This document shows, piece after piece, positions 54,842-63,660 of a stretch of 64,000 nt of DNA; position 1 is the first letter of the stretch; each line of letters begins with the position of its first letter. The notes below the pieces were generated by a model. It saw nothing but the letters and a program-made list of their open reading frames with translations. It ran no database searches and was not told where the DNA came from. The stretch is from Mycolicibacterium austroafricanum. Its GTDB lineage: Bacteria; Actinomycetota; Actinomycetes; Mycobacteriales; Mycobacteriaceae. The DNA lies in NCBI RefSeq assembly GCF_902705885.1, contig NZ_CACSIP010000067.1:1-64000 (forward strand), written 5' to 3'. The position numbers and the translations under genes are program-made.

Positions 54842-55947
54842 GCGCGCTCCGATCCGGGCAACACGCCCTTCCATCGCCCGCCCCGCATCGGGCCCGTGAT
54901 GACCGGAAGGTCGAGAGTCGACAGCAGGCCCGGGGGCGCGGCGATCACGGCGGGGATCGCGTTGATCTCCCGCATCACGGTCGCATAGGTGAGACCGCGG
55001 AGGTTGTTTCCGCGCCCGTGCATCTCGATGTCGACGGTGTAGGTCGGCATCCCCTCGACGATCACCCGGTACCCCCCATGCGGCGACGGGTGGCGGGGCC
55101 AGTCCGGAGCCGACGTCTCCCCCATTCGTGTGAAATGTTCAAGAATCACCCGTTCCTCGCCGTCGACGACGCCCGCCAGCCGAAAGCGCATGGCTCCCAT
55201 CGTTCCCGCCTCCACCCAGCCCGAGGCGACCTGATACCGCTGAGTGGCCAGCCACGGTTCGATCTCGGTGTCGACCCGATCCAGCGGCAGTCCGAGCCCG
55301 TCAGCCACGATGTGTACGACGGGGGCCCACAGGTGCGCGAGTCGCGCCCGGTCGAGCAGCGGCGCCGGAAAGTCCGGGGGATGACCGAAGCCCATGAAGT
55401 CGAACATGATCTCGGGCTGGTTGATCCCGCCGTAGTCCAGAATCTCCTGGGTGGTCACGGTGTCCACCCGGCTGCTGAAGCCGGACATAACGAGGGGAAT
55501 GACGTCGTTGGCCCAACCCGGGTCGACTCCGCTGTTGAACAGGCTGGTACCACCGTCCCGGCAGGCCTGCTCCAGCAACTCCACCGTCTCGCGGTCGGCC
55601 GCGGGCGGATAACACAGCGGCACCAGCGACGTACACACCACGTTCTTGCCCGCGCGTAGGCATCGGGCCACATCCTCGGCCGCTTCGCGGTAGCGGTAGT
55701 CGCCCGAGGCGAAGAACGCCACAACGTCCGCATCGAGGGCAAGCGCCGCATCGACGTCCCTGGTGGCCGTCACGCCGGTGTGGGGCATCCCGCACAGATC
55801 GCCCGCGTCTCGTCCGTCCTTTGCCTCCGAGTGCACGACGACGCCGACGAGATCGAGGCCAGGATGGGCAATAATCGCCCGAAGCGCCCCTACACCGACC
55901 TGCCCCGGCCCCCACAAGATGACTCGGGGTGTGGGCTTACCGTCCAC
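54838..55947 (-). CDS. Dihydrodipicolinate reductase-like NAD(P)-dependent oxidoreductase
   Basis: A 369-residue Rossmann protein: VILWGPGQVGVGALRAIIAHPGLDLVGVVVHSEAKDGRDAGDLCG binds the nucleotide. DADVVAFFAS and NVVCTSLVPLCYP follow, and GGTSLFNSGVDPGWANDVIPLVMSG starts the C-terminal domain. The family includes 2,4-diaminopentanoate dehydrogenase and many mycobacterial homologues of unknown substrate found with lipid or steroid genes. GTG 55947 overlaps the amidohydrolase end by 11 bases. Its stop overlaps the nitroreductase ATG. Confidence 0.82.
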   Translation of the reverse strand: MDGKPTPRVILWGPGQVGVGALRAIIAHPGLDLVGVVVHSEAKDGRDAGDLCGMPHTGVTATRDVDAALALDADVVAFFASGDYRYREAAEDVARCLRAGKNVVCTSLVPLCYPPAADRETVELLEQACRDGGTSLFNSGVDPGWANDVIPLVMSGFSSRVDTVTTQEILDYGGINQPEIMFDFMGFGHPPDFPAPLLDRARLAHLWAPVVHIVADGLGLPLDRVDTEIEPWLATQRYQVASGWVEAGTMGAMRFRLAGVVDGEERVILEHFTRMGETSAPDWPRHPSPHGGYRVIVEGMPTYTVDIEMHGRGNNLRGLTYATVMREINAIPAVIAAPPGLLSTLDLPVITGPMRGGRWKGVLPGSERA

Positions 55948-57130
55948 TGGGGACCGCCGAGAGCAGCTCACGGAGGTTGGCGCCCATGATGCGGTCGATC
56001 ACCGACTCGCTCAGAGCTGCGATCTCAGGCGTCAGTTCGGCCGGCTGGGCAAGGCCCTCGGGGTGCGGATAGTCCGACCCGAACAACACTCGATCAGCTC
56101 CGATGAGATCGATCAGCCCCGTCATGTCCTCCTCATGGAACGGGTTGACCCAGACGTGCCGTTTGAACTGTGCCACCGGGTGTTCGGTGAATTCCGCCGG
56201 CATCTTTCGATACACCCGGTCGAAGAGTTCGAGCAATCTGGGCACCCAGTTGCCGCCGTTTTCCACCACGCCGACCCGCACCCCCGGATGGCGGGTGAAG
56301 ACACCGTGGGCCACCAGTGCCGCGCAGGTGTCCAGGATCGAGCGGGCATCCTCGTAGATGATCGTCTTGAAGGCGTCCGGCTTGAACGGCAGGTATTCCG
56401 ATCCTGCACCCTCCCAGTCCCTGCTGTAGCGGTCATAGCCGGAGTCACAGGCGTGCATGAGAACCGGGATGCCGTGCTGCTCGACCCTGGCCCAGAACGG
56501 GTCGAAGTAGCGCTGGCCCATCGACGTGGTGTGCCCGGACACCGTGGCCACCGGTCGCGGGTTGACCAGCACCGCCCGGGCGCCCCGCTCCACACACCAG
56601 TCGAGTTCGGCAACTGCCTTGTGCACGTCGGGCAACGTGATCACCGGGGTCGCGAAGATCCTTCCGCGATAGTCGAAGGTCCACTCCTCGTAGAGCCATT
56701 CGTTGTAGGCGTGGACGACGGCGTGGGCGAGCTCGATGTCGTCTGTCATCCGCTCCTCCAGCATGCCTCCCGTGGTGGGGAACATGACACAGGCCTGGAT
56801 GCGCTGGGCGTCGAGCAACTCCAGGCGTTCCTGCGCACGTCGGAATGAGTCGGGACAGGCAATCGGGTTGGCCAGCTCCCGAAGCGATTTGCCGTCCGGG
56901 TTGACGCCGCGAAAATAGTCCGCCCAGGCGCCCGGCGATGCGACGACGTCGTAGGTGGGGTTGGGAATGGTGTCGGTCAGCTTGCCCTTGATCATGAGCT
57001 TCGTCTGACCGTCGACCTGTATCCATTTGACCGCGCTCCGGTACTTCTTCGGCAGGTGCCGGGTGTAGGCATCGGGCGGTTCATACAGGTGGTTGTCTGC
57101 GTCCCAGATCTCGCGGGGTTGGGCGTTCAA
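55937..57130 (-). CDS. Amidohydrolase-2 family metal-dependent hydrolase (second copy)
   Basis: A 397-residue TIM-barrel hydrolase with WDADNHLYEPPDAYTRHLP carrying the D-x-D-x-H-type metal ligands, IPVLMHACDSGYDRYSRDWEG, RVGVVENGGNWVPRLLELFDRVY, and LFGSDYPHPEGLAQPAEL with the final Asp. It is only distantly similar to the copy at 51979. The TTG start has GAAGGGG nine bases upstream. First gene of the leftward operon (amidohydrolase, reductase-like, nitroreductase, LLM), driven from the region holding the operator at 57161-57189. Confidence 0.88.
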   Translation of the reverse strand: MNAQPREIWDADNHLYEPPDAYTRHLPKKYRSAVKWIQVDGQTKLMIKGKLTDTIPNPTYDVVASPGAWADYFRGVNPDGKSLRELANPIACPDSFRRAQERLELLDAQRIQACVMFPTTGGMLEERMTDDIELAHAVVHAYNEWLYEEWTFDYRGRIFATPVITLPDVHKAVAELDWCVERGARAVLVNPRPVATVSGHTTSMGQRYFDPFWARVEQHGIPVLMHACDSGYDRYSRDWEGAGSEYLPFKPDAFKTIIYEDARSILDTCAALVAHGVFTRHPGVRVGVVENGGNWVPRLLELFDRVYRKMPAEFTEHPVAQFKRHVWVNPFHEEDMTGLIDLIGADRVLFGSDYPHPEGLAQPAELTPEIAALSESVIDRIMGANLRELLSAVPSGR

Positions 57131-57160
57131 GGTCGGGCACCCCTTCTTCAGCGGCCTTGT

Positions 57161-57189
57161 GAGAATATGTATTCTCGATAAAAGAGAAC
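57161..57189. promoter_or_regulatory. Proposed TetR operator between divergent operons (site 1)
   Basis: Three alternating half-sites: GAGAAT (57161-57166), ATTCTC (57171-57176) and GAGAAC (57184-57189). The first two form the perfect dyad GAGAATA-TG-TATTCTC, and the last two give ATTCTC-N7-GAGAAC, the spacing seen at the other two sites. It lies 31 bases upstream of the leftward TTG start and 34 bases upstream of the rightward GTG start. Confidence 0.6.
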
Positions 57190-57223
57190 ACTATTGTTCG
57201 ACTACGTCAAGGGAGCGGCACCG

Positions 57224-58132
57224 GTGAGCGATTACAGGTTTCTCAAGTGGCAGACGTACGACGACGGACAGATCGTGCGCATCTCGCTCAACCGACCCGA
57301 ACAGCGCAATGCGCAGAACCGGGGCATGCTCGTGGAGCTCGACGAGGCGTTCGGCGCCGCCGAGGCCGACGACAACGTCCGCGTGGTGATCCTGGCGGGC
57401 GAAGGAAAAATGTTCTCCTCTGGTCACGACATCGGTTCCAAACAGGCGATCAGCGAGTACCTGCCCGGACCCGACCAGCATCCAACAGCGTCGATCAACG
57501 GCGGAAGCCGCGAGGGTGCTGAAAAGTGCATGCTGCAGGAGTGGCACTATTTCTTTCAGAACACCCTGCGGTGGCGCAATTTGCGGAAGATCACCATCGC
57601 CCAGGTGCATGGCGAGGTGTTCTCGGCCGGCCTGATGCTGATGTGGGCGTGTGATCTGATCGTCGGCAGTGACGACGTCCGCTTCGCCGACGTCGTCGGG
57701 ACGCGGTTGGGTATGTGCGGCATGGAATATTTCGGCCATCCCTGGGAGTTCGGGCCGCGAAAGGCGAAAGAACTCATGCTCACCGGTGATGCCATCGACA
57801 TCCACGAGGCGCATCGACTCGGCATGGTCAGCAAGGTGTTCACTCGAGACGAACTCGCCGACCGGACGCTCGAGATGGCACGGCGCATTGCCGAGGTCCC
57901 CACGATGGCTGCGCTGCTCATCAAGGAGTCCGTCAACCAGACCCAGGACAACATGGGTTTCTACAACTCGCTGCAATCCTGCTTCACGTTGCATCAGCTC
58001 AACCACTCACACTGGTCTCAGGTCCGCGAAGACAAGCGTGCCACCGCGGGACCAGAGAACGGGGTGCCCGACTGGCGTGATGCCCCGCCCGTCGTGCTGG
58101 CGGTCAAGGATCAGGTGCGGGCGCAACCGTGA
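57224..58132 (+). CDS. Enoyl-CoA hydratase/isomerase family protein
   Basis: A 302-residue crotonase-fold protein. RISLNRPEQRNAQNRGMLVELDEAF begins the fold, AGEGKMFSSGHDIGS is the first oxyanion-hole loop, and ITIAQVHGEVFSAGLMLMWACDLIVGSDD the second. The catalytic Glu of classical hydratases (usually in the segment after this) is not obvious, with DVVGTRLGMCGMEYFGHPWEFG instead, so it may be an isomerase, hydrolase or lyase. AGGGAG lies eight bases before GTG 57224, and a TTG ten codons earlier lacks one. It overlaps the thioesterase gene by GTGA. Confidence 0.88.
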   Translation: MSDYRFLKWQTYDDGQIVRISLNRPEQRNAQNRGMLVELDEAFGAAEADDNVRVVILAGEGKMFSSGHDIGSKQAISEYLPGPDQHPTASINGGSREGAEKCMLQEWHYFFQNTLRWRNLRKITIAQVHGEVFSAGLMLMWACDLIVGSDDVRFADVVGTRLGMCGMEYFGHPWEFGPRKAKELMLTGDAIDIHEAHRLGMVSKVFTRDELADRTLEMARRIAEVPTMAALLIKESVNQTQDNMGFYNSLQSCFTLHQLNHSHWSQVREDKRATAGPENGVPDWRDAPPVVLAVKDQVRAQP

Positions 58133-58593
58133 CGGACACGACGAGTGACACGACTACGCAACTGCCTGAGCCGCGACGCATGCCGGTCACGATCCCCGGG
58201 CACTTGTTCGGGGAATTACCGTTCTACGACGTTCTCGAAACCGAAGACACCGTCATCGTCGACCTTCACAACCGGCCCGACATCATGAACGTGCGGGGCG
58301 CGTTGCAGGGCGGTCTCGTGGCCACTCTGATCGACGTGGCGGCGGGCCGACTCGCCGTTGCGGTCGCCGATTTGGGCAGCGGGGTCAGCACGGCGGATAT
58401 GACGATCCACTTCCTGGCGCCGGTGATGACCGGCCCAGCGCGCGCTGTGGCAAAGCTTGTCCGGCGAGGCACCCGAACCGTAGTGGTCGGCGTCGACGTC
58501 TTCGATGTCGGCGGGAACCGGATTGCGGCCCGCGCAACGCTGAGCTTTGCGGTGCTGTTTCCCCGCACCGTTCAGCCGGCGACGACTCCATAA
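58129..58593 (+). CDS. PaaI-type hotdog thioesterase
   Basis: A 154-residue single-hotdog protein. The conserved segment MNVRGALQGGLVATLIDVAAGRLAVA (the H-G-G region, here Q-G-G) and STADMTIHFLAPVMTGPARAVAKLVRRGTRTVVVGVDVFD match PaaI/YdiI-like acyl-CoA thioesterases. It probably releases CoA from a pathway product or dead-end thioester. GTG overlaps the hydratase stop. Its end overlaps the convergent acyl-CoA dehydrogenase by 22 bases. Confidence 0.87.
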   Translation: MTDTTSDTTTQLPEPRRMPVTIPGHLFGELPFYDVLETEDTVIVDLHNRPDIMNVRGALQGGLVATLIDVAAGRLAVAVADLGSGVSTADMTIHFLAPVMTGPARAVAKLVRRGTRTVVVGVDVFDVGGNRIAARATLSFAVLFPRTVQPATTP

Positions 58594-59588
58594 CGCGCAT
58601 CGGCCACCCGGTCGAGCGCGGCGTTCGACTCGCCGTACACCAGCGCCCAGGCCCGAACGCGGCGGTAGTAGAGCTGAATGTCGCCCTCCATGCCGAATCC
58701 GTAGCCGCCGTGGATGTGCAGACTACGCCGAGTGGCGTCGCGTGCTGATTCGTAGGCGAAGGCGAAGGCCATCGCCGCGAGTTCGGTGACTCGTCCGGGT
58801 TCGTCGTCGAACGCACACGCCGCCTCGAGCGCCAGCAGCCGAGCCCCGTCCACTGCGGTCGCGCTGTCCGCCAGCGGATGAGATACCGCCTGGAATGCGC
58901 CGATCGGGCTCCCGAATGCGTGTCGCTCTTTGGCGTACTGCACTCCGGCCTGAACCGCTTCGGCCGCCGCCCCGACCAGCGCCGCCGCGGTGAGAGTCAG
59001 CCACACGTCGACGGCATCGGAGTGCATCCGCGCCGCAAGAGGTCCGTGCGCCAACACCGTGGCGTCCTCCCCGGCACGGATGTCTGCAAGCGGTAACGAC
59101 CCGAGATTCTCCACTTGTCGCGGGCCACCCGCCGGGATCGCGAGCAGCTCCCCGTCCACCATCGCCAACACGACGTCGGCCACGGCACCAGCCGGAACCA
59201 ACTCCAGCGCCTCGTCGGCGTAGGACCGCGGCGCAAAGACGACGAGCAACTCCCCCTCAAGCGCCGAGCCGAGCAGGTCAGCCGCCGGGTCACCGACAGT
59301 CGCGAGCAGCCGCACCGCGACCTGAGCTTCGATGACCGGGGCCGACGCAACGGCGCGGCCGAACTGCTCTGCGGTGAGCGCGAGTTCGGCGACTGACGAC
59401 CCCCATCCCCCGGCCTGCTCGGGGACTGCCATCTCGAGCACGCCGGTGTCGCGAAGCGCCTTCCAGAGTTTGGGATCGAAACCCAGCGGCTCGGCAGCAC
59501 GCACCCGCTCCGATGACGACTCGCGCGCATAGAGCCCGGCGAATGACTCGACGAGCTGTTTCTGCTCGGCGGAAAGGGTCAGGTCCAC
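58572..59588 (-). CDS. Acyl-CoA dehydrogenase, short partner subunit
   Basis: A 338-residue acyl-CoA dehydrogenase-fold protein, about 50 residues shorter than its neighbour at 59700. The N-terminal helical domain (SAEQKQLVESFAGLYARESS, LEMAVPEQAGGWGSSVAELALTAEQFG) and C-terminal domain (FGSPIGAFQAVSHPLAD, SLHIHGGYGFGMEGDIQLYYRRVRAW) are present, but the middle beta-domain is reduced and lacks the usual FAD-contacting T-E-P-x-x-G-S. This is the pattern of the non-canonical halves of alpha2beta2 dehydrogenases in mycobacterial steroid breakdown. GTG 59588 gives VDLTLSAEQ. Confidence 0.85.
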   Translation of the reverse strand: MDLTLSAEQKQLVESFAGLYARESSSERVRAAEPLGFDPKLWKALRDTGVLEMAVPEQAGGWGSSVAELALTAEQFGRAVASAPVIEAQVAVRLLATVGDPAADLLGSALEGELLVVFAPRSYADEALELVPAGAVADVVLAMVDGELLAIPAGGPRQVENLGSLPLADIRAGEDATVLAHGPLAARMHSDAVDVWLTLTAAALVGAAAEAVQAGVQYAKERHAFGSPIGAFQAVSHPLADSATAVDGARLLALEAACAFDDEPGRVTELAAMAFAFAYESARDATRRSLHIHGGYGFGMEGDIQLYYRRVRAWALVYGESNAALDRVADARYGVVAG

Positions 59589-59619
59589 GACATCGGTCCC
59601 ATCATGTGCGGATATGATG

Positions 59620-59637
59620 ATTCTCGCAAGTGAGATT
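59620..59637. promoter_or_regulatory. Proposed TetR operator between the two dehydrogenase genes (site 2)
   Basis: ATTCTC-GCAAGT-GAGATT, half-sites separated by six bases, lies between the divergent acyl-CoA dehydrogenase genes (starts at 59588 and 59700), so one bound repressor could control both. Confidence 0.55.
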
Positions 59638-59699
59638 AGCATTATTCAAGCGACCCTCGGCGCGGCGGTACGCTCGCCGGACAAAGATTGGTTGATCAC

Positions 59700-60860
59700 A
59701 TGCACTTTCAGCTCGAGCCGCAAACCGTCGCCTACCGCGACGAGGTGCGCGCACATCTCGCGCAGGCACTGCCCCCGGAGGTCGAGGAACGGGTGTACCG
59801 CAGCGGAGTCGCCCACGATCACGACTTCGCACTCGGGCTGGTCGACAAGGGTTACTTCGCGCCGAGCTGGCCGGAGGAATTCGGCGGTCAGAACCGAAAT
59901 GCCTGGGATGACCAGGTAGTCAAAGAGCAGATGATGCTCTTCGACGCACCTGTGTATCTCTCGGAGACGACCCGGATGGTCGCGTCCATCATCCGCCAGA
60001 TCGGCACGTCGGAGATGAAGGATCGCATTCTCGGCGGGGCGTTGAAGGGCGATATCACGATCGCACTCGGCTTCACCGAACCCGAGTGCGGATCCGACGT
60101 CGCCGCCGCGGCGACCAAGGCGGTTCGCGAGGACAACACCTGGGTGATCAATGGTTCCAAGATGTTCACGACGAACGGACACATCGCCGACTACATCTTC
60201 CTGCTCGCCCGCACCGATCCGGACAAGCCGAAACACAAAGGGCTCACGATGTTCCTGGTGCCGTGTGCTACGGAGGGATTCGAGGCGCAGGCGGTGTGGA
60301 CGTTGTCCGGCGAACGCACCAATATCACGTTCTTCAGCGATGTCCGGATCGGCGACGAGTGGCGCATCGGTGAGGTGGACGGCGGTTGGCAGGTACTCGG
60401 CCTGTCACTGCAGGATGAGCACGCGTCGGGGTGGGGTCCGCATCTCGCGCGTCTGCTGGAGCACGCCGAAAGTTGGGCGACGACCACCAGGTTGCCCAAT
60501 GGCAGCAAGCACATCGACAACCCCGACGTGCGCCGACGGATCGCCCGTGCCGCGATGGAGACCGAGGTGTCCACGTTGCTCCAGCGACGCTGCGTGTGGA
60601 TGGCCGAACAGGGCCAGGTACCGGTCGCCGAGGGACCCATGTCCAAGGTCTTCAGTACCGAGGCACTCGAGCGTGCCAGCCAGGACATCGTGGAGATGGT
60701 GGGCCCGGACGCCCTGCGCAGTTACCTGGAGCCCACAGCACCTGAACACGGCAGGTTCGACCACACCCTGCGGTTCTCGCTGGGGACCACGATCTACGCC
60801 GGCACCAGCGAGGTGCAGCGCACGATCATCGCGCAACGCGGTCTCGGCCTACCCCGCTAG
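59700..60860 (+). CDS. Acyl-CoA dehydrogenase, FAD-binding partner subunit
   Basis: A 386-residue acyl-CoA dehydrogenase with the full three-domain fold: MHFQLEPQTVAYRDEVRAHL, the FAD/substrate segment IALGFTEPECGSDVAAAATKA, GSKMFTTNGHIADYIFLLARTD, and the C-terminal TLRFSLGTTIYAGTSEVQRTIIAQRGLGLPR. In the last motif Ala replaces the Glu of I-Y-E-G-T, so the catalytic base must lie elsewhere or in the partner. Pairing with the 58572 protein is inferred from the divergent layout. Start ATG 59700, with TTG 59688 also possible. It overlaps the convergent tetR gene by 12 bases. Confidence 0.9.
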   Translation: MHFQLEPQTVAYRDEVRAHLAQALPPEVEERVYRSGVAHDHDFALGLVDKGYFAPSWPEEFGGQNRNAWDDQVVKEQMMLFDAPVYLSETTRMVASIIRQIGTSEMKDRILGGALKGDITIALGFTEPECGSDVAAAATKAVREDNTWVINGSKMFTTNGHIADYIFLLARTDPDKPKHKGLTMFLVPCATEGFEAQAVWTLSGERTNITFFSDVRIGDEWRIGEVDGGWQVLGLSLQDEHASGWGPHLARLLEHAESWATTTRLPNGSKHIDNPDVRRRIARAAMETEVSTLLQRRCVWMAEQGQVPVAEGPMSKVFSTEALERASQDIVEMVGPDALRSYLEPTAPEHGRFDHTLRFSLGTTIYAGTSEVQRTIIAQRGLGLPR

Positions 60861-61616
60861 GTTCTTGGACCGTCGGGTCGACGTCCGGCGCGGCGTCGCC
60901 TTGGTGGCCCCGGTTGTCGGATTCGGCGGACTCACCGCTTGCTTGCACCAGGCCCACAACTGGTCTTCGGCGAGTTTGGTGCTCTTGCCCCCGAGGTGGA
61001 ACACGCCGATCTGGGCCAGCGCGGTCAACGTGGTGTTGAGCAGGGTGGTCAACTGAGCCGGGGTGAGGTCGTCGCGTACCAACCCGGCTCGGGCGCAGGA
61101 GGTGAGGATCTTCGTCAGCAGCCGAAGATGCGGTTCCCAGACCTTGGCGAAATCGTCGGGCCGCTCGATCTCCAGGCTCAGGTTGTAGATCGTCATCACT
61201 CGACCACCCACCGCCTCAGAGGATTCGGCCCGCGACAGCACACCGCGGCAGAATGCCTCCAGCTGTTCCATCGGCCCCTCCGCCGCCGACACCTCTTGAC
61301 GGATGTTCTCGGTGAACTGGCTCGTGACGTTCTCATAGAGGGCCAAGAGCAGTTCATCTTTGCCGGCGAAATGCTGATAGAACGCTCGCAGGCTGAGATT
61401 CGATCTGTCGATGAGCGTCTGGATGGTGAAATCGGCGCGCCCCGATTCCTCGACCAGTTCGAGAGCAGTGGCCAGGAACCGTGAGCTGCGCGCCAGCGCA
61501 CGCGCTCTGGCCGAACTCAATCGGCGCTCGATCGACCGTTCCTGCCAGGACGTCGGCATCTCCAATTCGGCGTCGACGATCTCGAGATCGTCGGCCGGTT
61601 TCTTCTTCGCAGTCAT
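60849..61616 (-). CDS. TetR-family repressor of the catabolic cluster
   Basis: A 255-residue regulator. After a 40-residue charged N-terminus the DNA-binding domain is FLATALELVEESGRADFTIQTLIDRSNLSLRAFYQHFAGKDELLLALYENV. The ligand domain covers about residues 100-215, and the last 30 residues are basic (ATPRRTSTRRSKN). The extended N- and C-termini are unusual for TetR proteins. The dyad at 61632-61650, 16 bases upstream of its ATG, and matching sites at 57171 and 59620 make it the probable controller of the whole cluster, perhaps induced by an acyl-CoA. Confidence 0.9.
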   Translation of the reverse strand: MTAKKKPADDLEIVDAELEMPTSWQERSIERRLSSARARALARSSRFLATALELVEESGRADFTIQTLIDRSNLSLRAFYQHFAGKDELLLALYENVTSQFTENIRQEVSAAEGPMEQLEAFCRGVLSRAESSEAVGGRVMTIYNLSLEIERPDDFAKVWEPHLRLLTKILTSCARAGLVRDDLTPAQLTTLLNTTLTALAQIGVFHLGGKSTKLAEDQLWAWCKQAVSPPNPTTGATKATPRRTSTRRSKNLAG

Positions 61617-61631
61617 AGTGCGAATAAGGAT

Positions 61632-61650
61632 ACTCTCCGCAGGCGAGAAT
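61632..61650. promoter_or_regulatory. Proposed TetR operator upstream of tetR (site 3)
   Basis: ACTCTC-CGCAGGC-GAGAAT, half-sites seven bases apart, is placed directly before the tetR start as expected for autoregulation. Confidence 0.6.
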
Positions 61651-61724
61651 GGGCGATCTACCTACACGCGCATGTTGATTGTCGTTTCAGCGATTACCGC
61701 TTCCCGCATTCTGCAGCGTCGGTG

Positions 61725-62546
61725 CTACAGCGCCCGCCAGTCCGGTGTGCGCTTCTCCAGAAATGCTCGCGGCCCCTCAACGGCATCCTTGGTCAGGGCA
61801 ACTTTCATCCGGTAGTTCTCTGCCAGAAGTTCGGCTTCGTAAATGGGCAGGGTCAAACCCTTACGCACCGCCATCCGCGAACCCCGAACTGCCAGCGGTG
61901 CATTCGAATTGACCACTTCGGCGATCTCCCAGGCGCGCGCCATGAGCGACTCATGAGGTACCACTTCCGTGAAGACACCGAGGTCGTATGCCCTCTGCGC
62001 ATCGAGCCGCTCGTGCTTGCCCATGAGTACCAGGCGCATGGCGACTGGGAGGGGCAAGATCCTTGCCAGCCGAACCGCCTCACGGCCCGAGGTGACTCCG
62101 ATGCTGACGTGCGGGTCCATCAGCGACGCCCGATCCGAGGCGAGGGTGATGTCAGCGGTGGTGACGAGATCCATTCCGGCGCCGCAAGCGATTCCGTTGA
62201 CCGCGCAGATGATCGGCTTGGTCATCTGCAGCCAAGGGGGCGTGGCCTCCTGCGGCGCATCCCACTGCCGCATCGAGCTCAGGATGGGCTCGCCCTGGTT
62301 GTCGATGCCCGCCGCGTTCTGCATGTCATGATCGGCAGCCTTGTTGACGTCCGCACCCACGCACAGCGCCCGGCCGGCTCCGGTGATGATGACCGTCCAG
62401 ATGTCCTGCGAGCGCTCGATCTCGGCATAGGCCTCGGCGAGTTCGGCAATCATCTCGTCGTTGATCGCGTTGAGCACTTCGGGCCGATTCAGAGTCACGC
62501 ACGCGGTGTGCCCGCGCACCTCGAGCTCGATGGTGTCGTAACCCAC
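61725..62546 (-). CDS. Enoyl-CoA hydratase/isomerase family protein (second copy)
   Basis: A 273-residue crotonase-fold protein: IELEVRGHTACVTLNRPEVLNAINDEMIAELAEAY, first oxyanion loop ITGAGRALCVGADVNKAADHD, second loop ICAVNGIACGAGMDLVTTADITLAS, then HVSIGVTSGREAVRLARILPLPVAMRL. Ser/Thr occur where classical hydratases have the catalytic Glu pair, so the reaction is uncertain. AAGGA lies nine bases before GTG 62546. It follows the 2-hydroxyacid dehydrogenase gene by 19 bases. Confidence 0.88.
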   Translation of the reverse strand: MGYDTIELEVRGHTACVTLNRPEVLNAINDEMIAELAEAYAEIERSQDIWTVIITGAGRALCVGADVNKAADHDMQNAAGIDNQGEPILSSMRQWDAPQEATPPWLQMTKPIICAVNGIACGAGMDLVTTADITLASDRASLMDPHVSIGVTSGREAVRLARILPLPVAMRLVLMGKHERLDAQRAYDLGVFTEVVPHESLMARAWEIAEVVNSNAPLAVRGSRMAVRKGLTLPIYEAELLAENYRMKVALTKDAVEGPRAFLEKRTPDWRAL

Positions 62547-62565
62547 TACCGGCCATCCTTGTCGG

Positions 62566-63660
62566 TCATGTTTGAACCTCTTCCAACCCCTCTGCACCGA
62601 GGGACGTCGTGGGGCGAACACCCAAGATCTCCTGGAACCGCTCGCAGTAACGCGGCCACACGTCCGGATTCAGCAGCCGTGGCGGCACGTGCCCGGCGAA
62701 GATGTCCTGCCACTGGGTGGCCGTCGCCACGGCGATGTCCCGGGCCGCCTCCACGGTGATGCCCGCGGTGTGCGGGGTCGCGACGACATTGTCGAGTCGG
62801 AGCAGCGGGTTGTCCTGCCGGGGCGGCTCCTCGTGGAAGACATCCAGGCCGGCGCCCGCAATTTCGCCGCGCACGAGCGCCTCCAGCAGCGCGACCTCGT
62901 CATGGACCGGTCCACGAGCAGTGGTGATGAAGAATGCCGTCCGCTTCATCGCGGCGAACTCCTGCGCGCCGATGAGACCCCGCGTCTCGGCGGTCAGCGG
63001 ACAGGTCACCTGGACGAAATCGGCACGCTCGACCAGCGCGGCCAGCGACACCCGTTGAACGCCGCGAGCCTCGGCGGACACGTCGTCGAGGTACGGATCG
63101 AACACCAGGACCTCCATGCCGAACGGAGCGCACAGCTCGACCAGACGGCCACCGATGGCACCGAGTCCGACCACACCGAGGGTCTTTCCGAGGAGCTGAC
63201 TCCCCTGCAGTCGCAGCCGATCCCCGAGCGAACCGCTGCGCAGCGCCCGGTCGGCCACGGTGATCTTCTTCGCCAGGTCGAGCATGAAACCGAGCGCGTG
63301 CTCGGCGACGGCTTCGGCGCCGGGTCCGGAGTTGTTGCATACTGCGATGCCGGCGCGGGTGCACGCGTCGACGTCGATGACGTCGTAACCCGCACCCGCG
63401 GAGCACACCGCAAGCAGATTCTCGCACCGTTCGAGTAACGCCGGTCCCGCCAGCCACTGCGCACCGCCTGCGACACCCGCAACGTCGGTGCGAGTAGCCA
63501 CCTGGTATCCGTGGGCGGATTCGAGTGCGGACCAAACCTCTCCATCCGGGCGATTCAGCTCGAGCTTGACCACATCAACATCGGAGAGCTCGAGGATGTC
63601 TCCCGCGACGGGGTCGGTCCAGCGCTCGTAAACCAACCGCGGACGGGGCCGCAGACTCAT
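62566..63660 (-). CDS. D-isomer-specific 2-hydroxyacid dehydrogenase family protein
   Basis: A 364-residue NAD-dependent dehydrogenase: GKTLGVVGLGAIGGRLVELCAPFGMEVLVFDPY is the Rossmann motif. The catalytic Arg is in FFITTARGPVHDE, the Glu in GLDVFHEEPP, and the His in ATPHTAGIT. ENLLAVCSAGAGYDVIDVDACTRAGIAVCNNSG is the conserved domain linker. It reduces a 2-keto acid or oxidises a D-2-hydroxy acid. ATG 63660 overlaps the preceding TGA by one base; a GTG one codon earlier is also possible. Co-transcribed with the dioxygenase to its right and the hydratase to its left. Confidence 0.9.
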   Translation of the reverse strand: MSLRPRPRLVYERWTDPVAGDILELSDVDVVKLELNRPDGEVWSALESAHGYQVATRTDVAGVAGGAQWLAGPALLERCENLLAVCSAGAGYDVIDVDACTRAGIAVCNNSGPGAEAVAEHALGFMLDLAKKITVADRALRSGSLGDRLRLQGSQLLGKTLGVVGLGAIGGRLVELCAPFGMEVLVFDPYLDDVSAEARGVQRVSLAALVERADFVQVTCPLTAETRGLIGAQEFAAMKRTAFFITTARGPVHDEVALLEALVRGEIAGAGLDVFHEEPPRQDNPLLRLDNVVATPHTAGITVEAARDIAVATATQWQDIFAGHVPPRLLNPDVWPRYCERFQEILGVRPTTSLGAEGLEEVQT

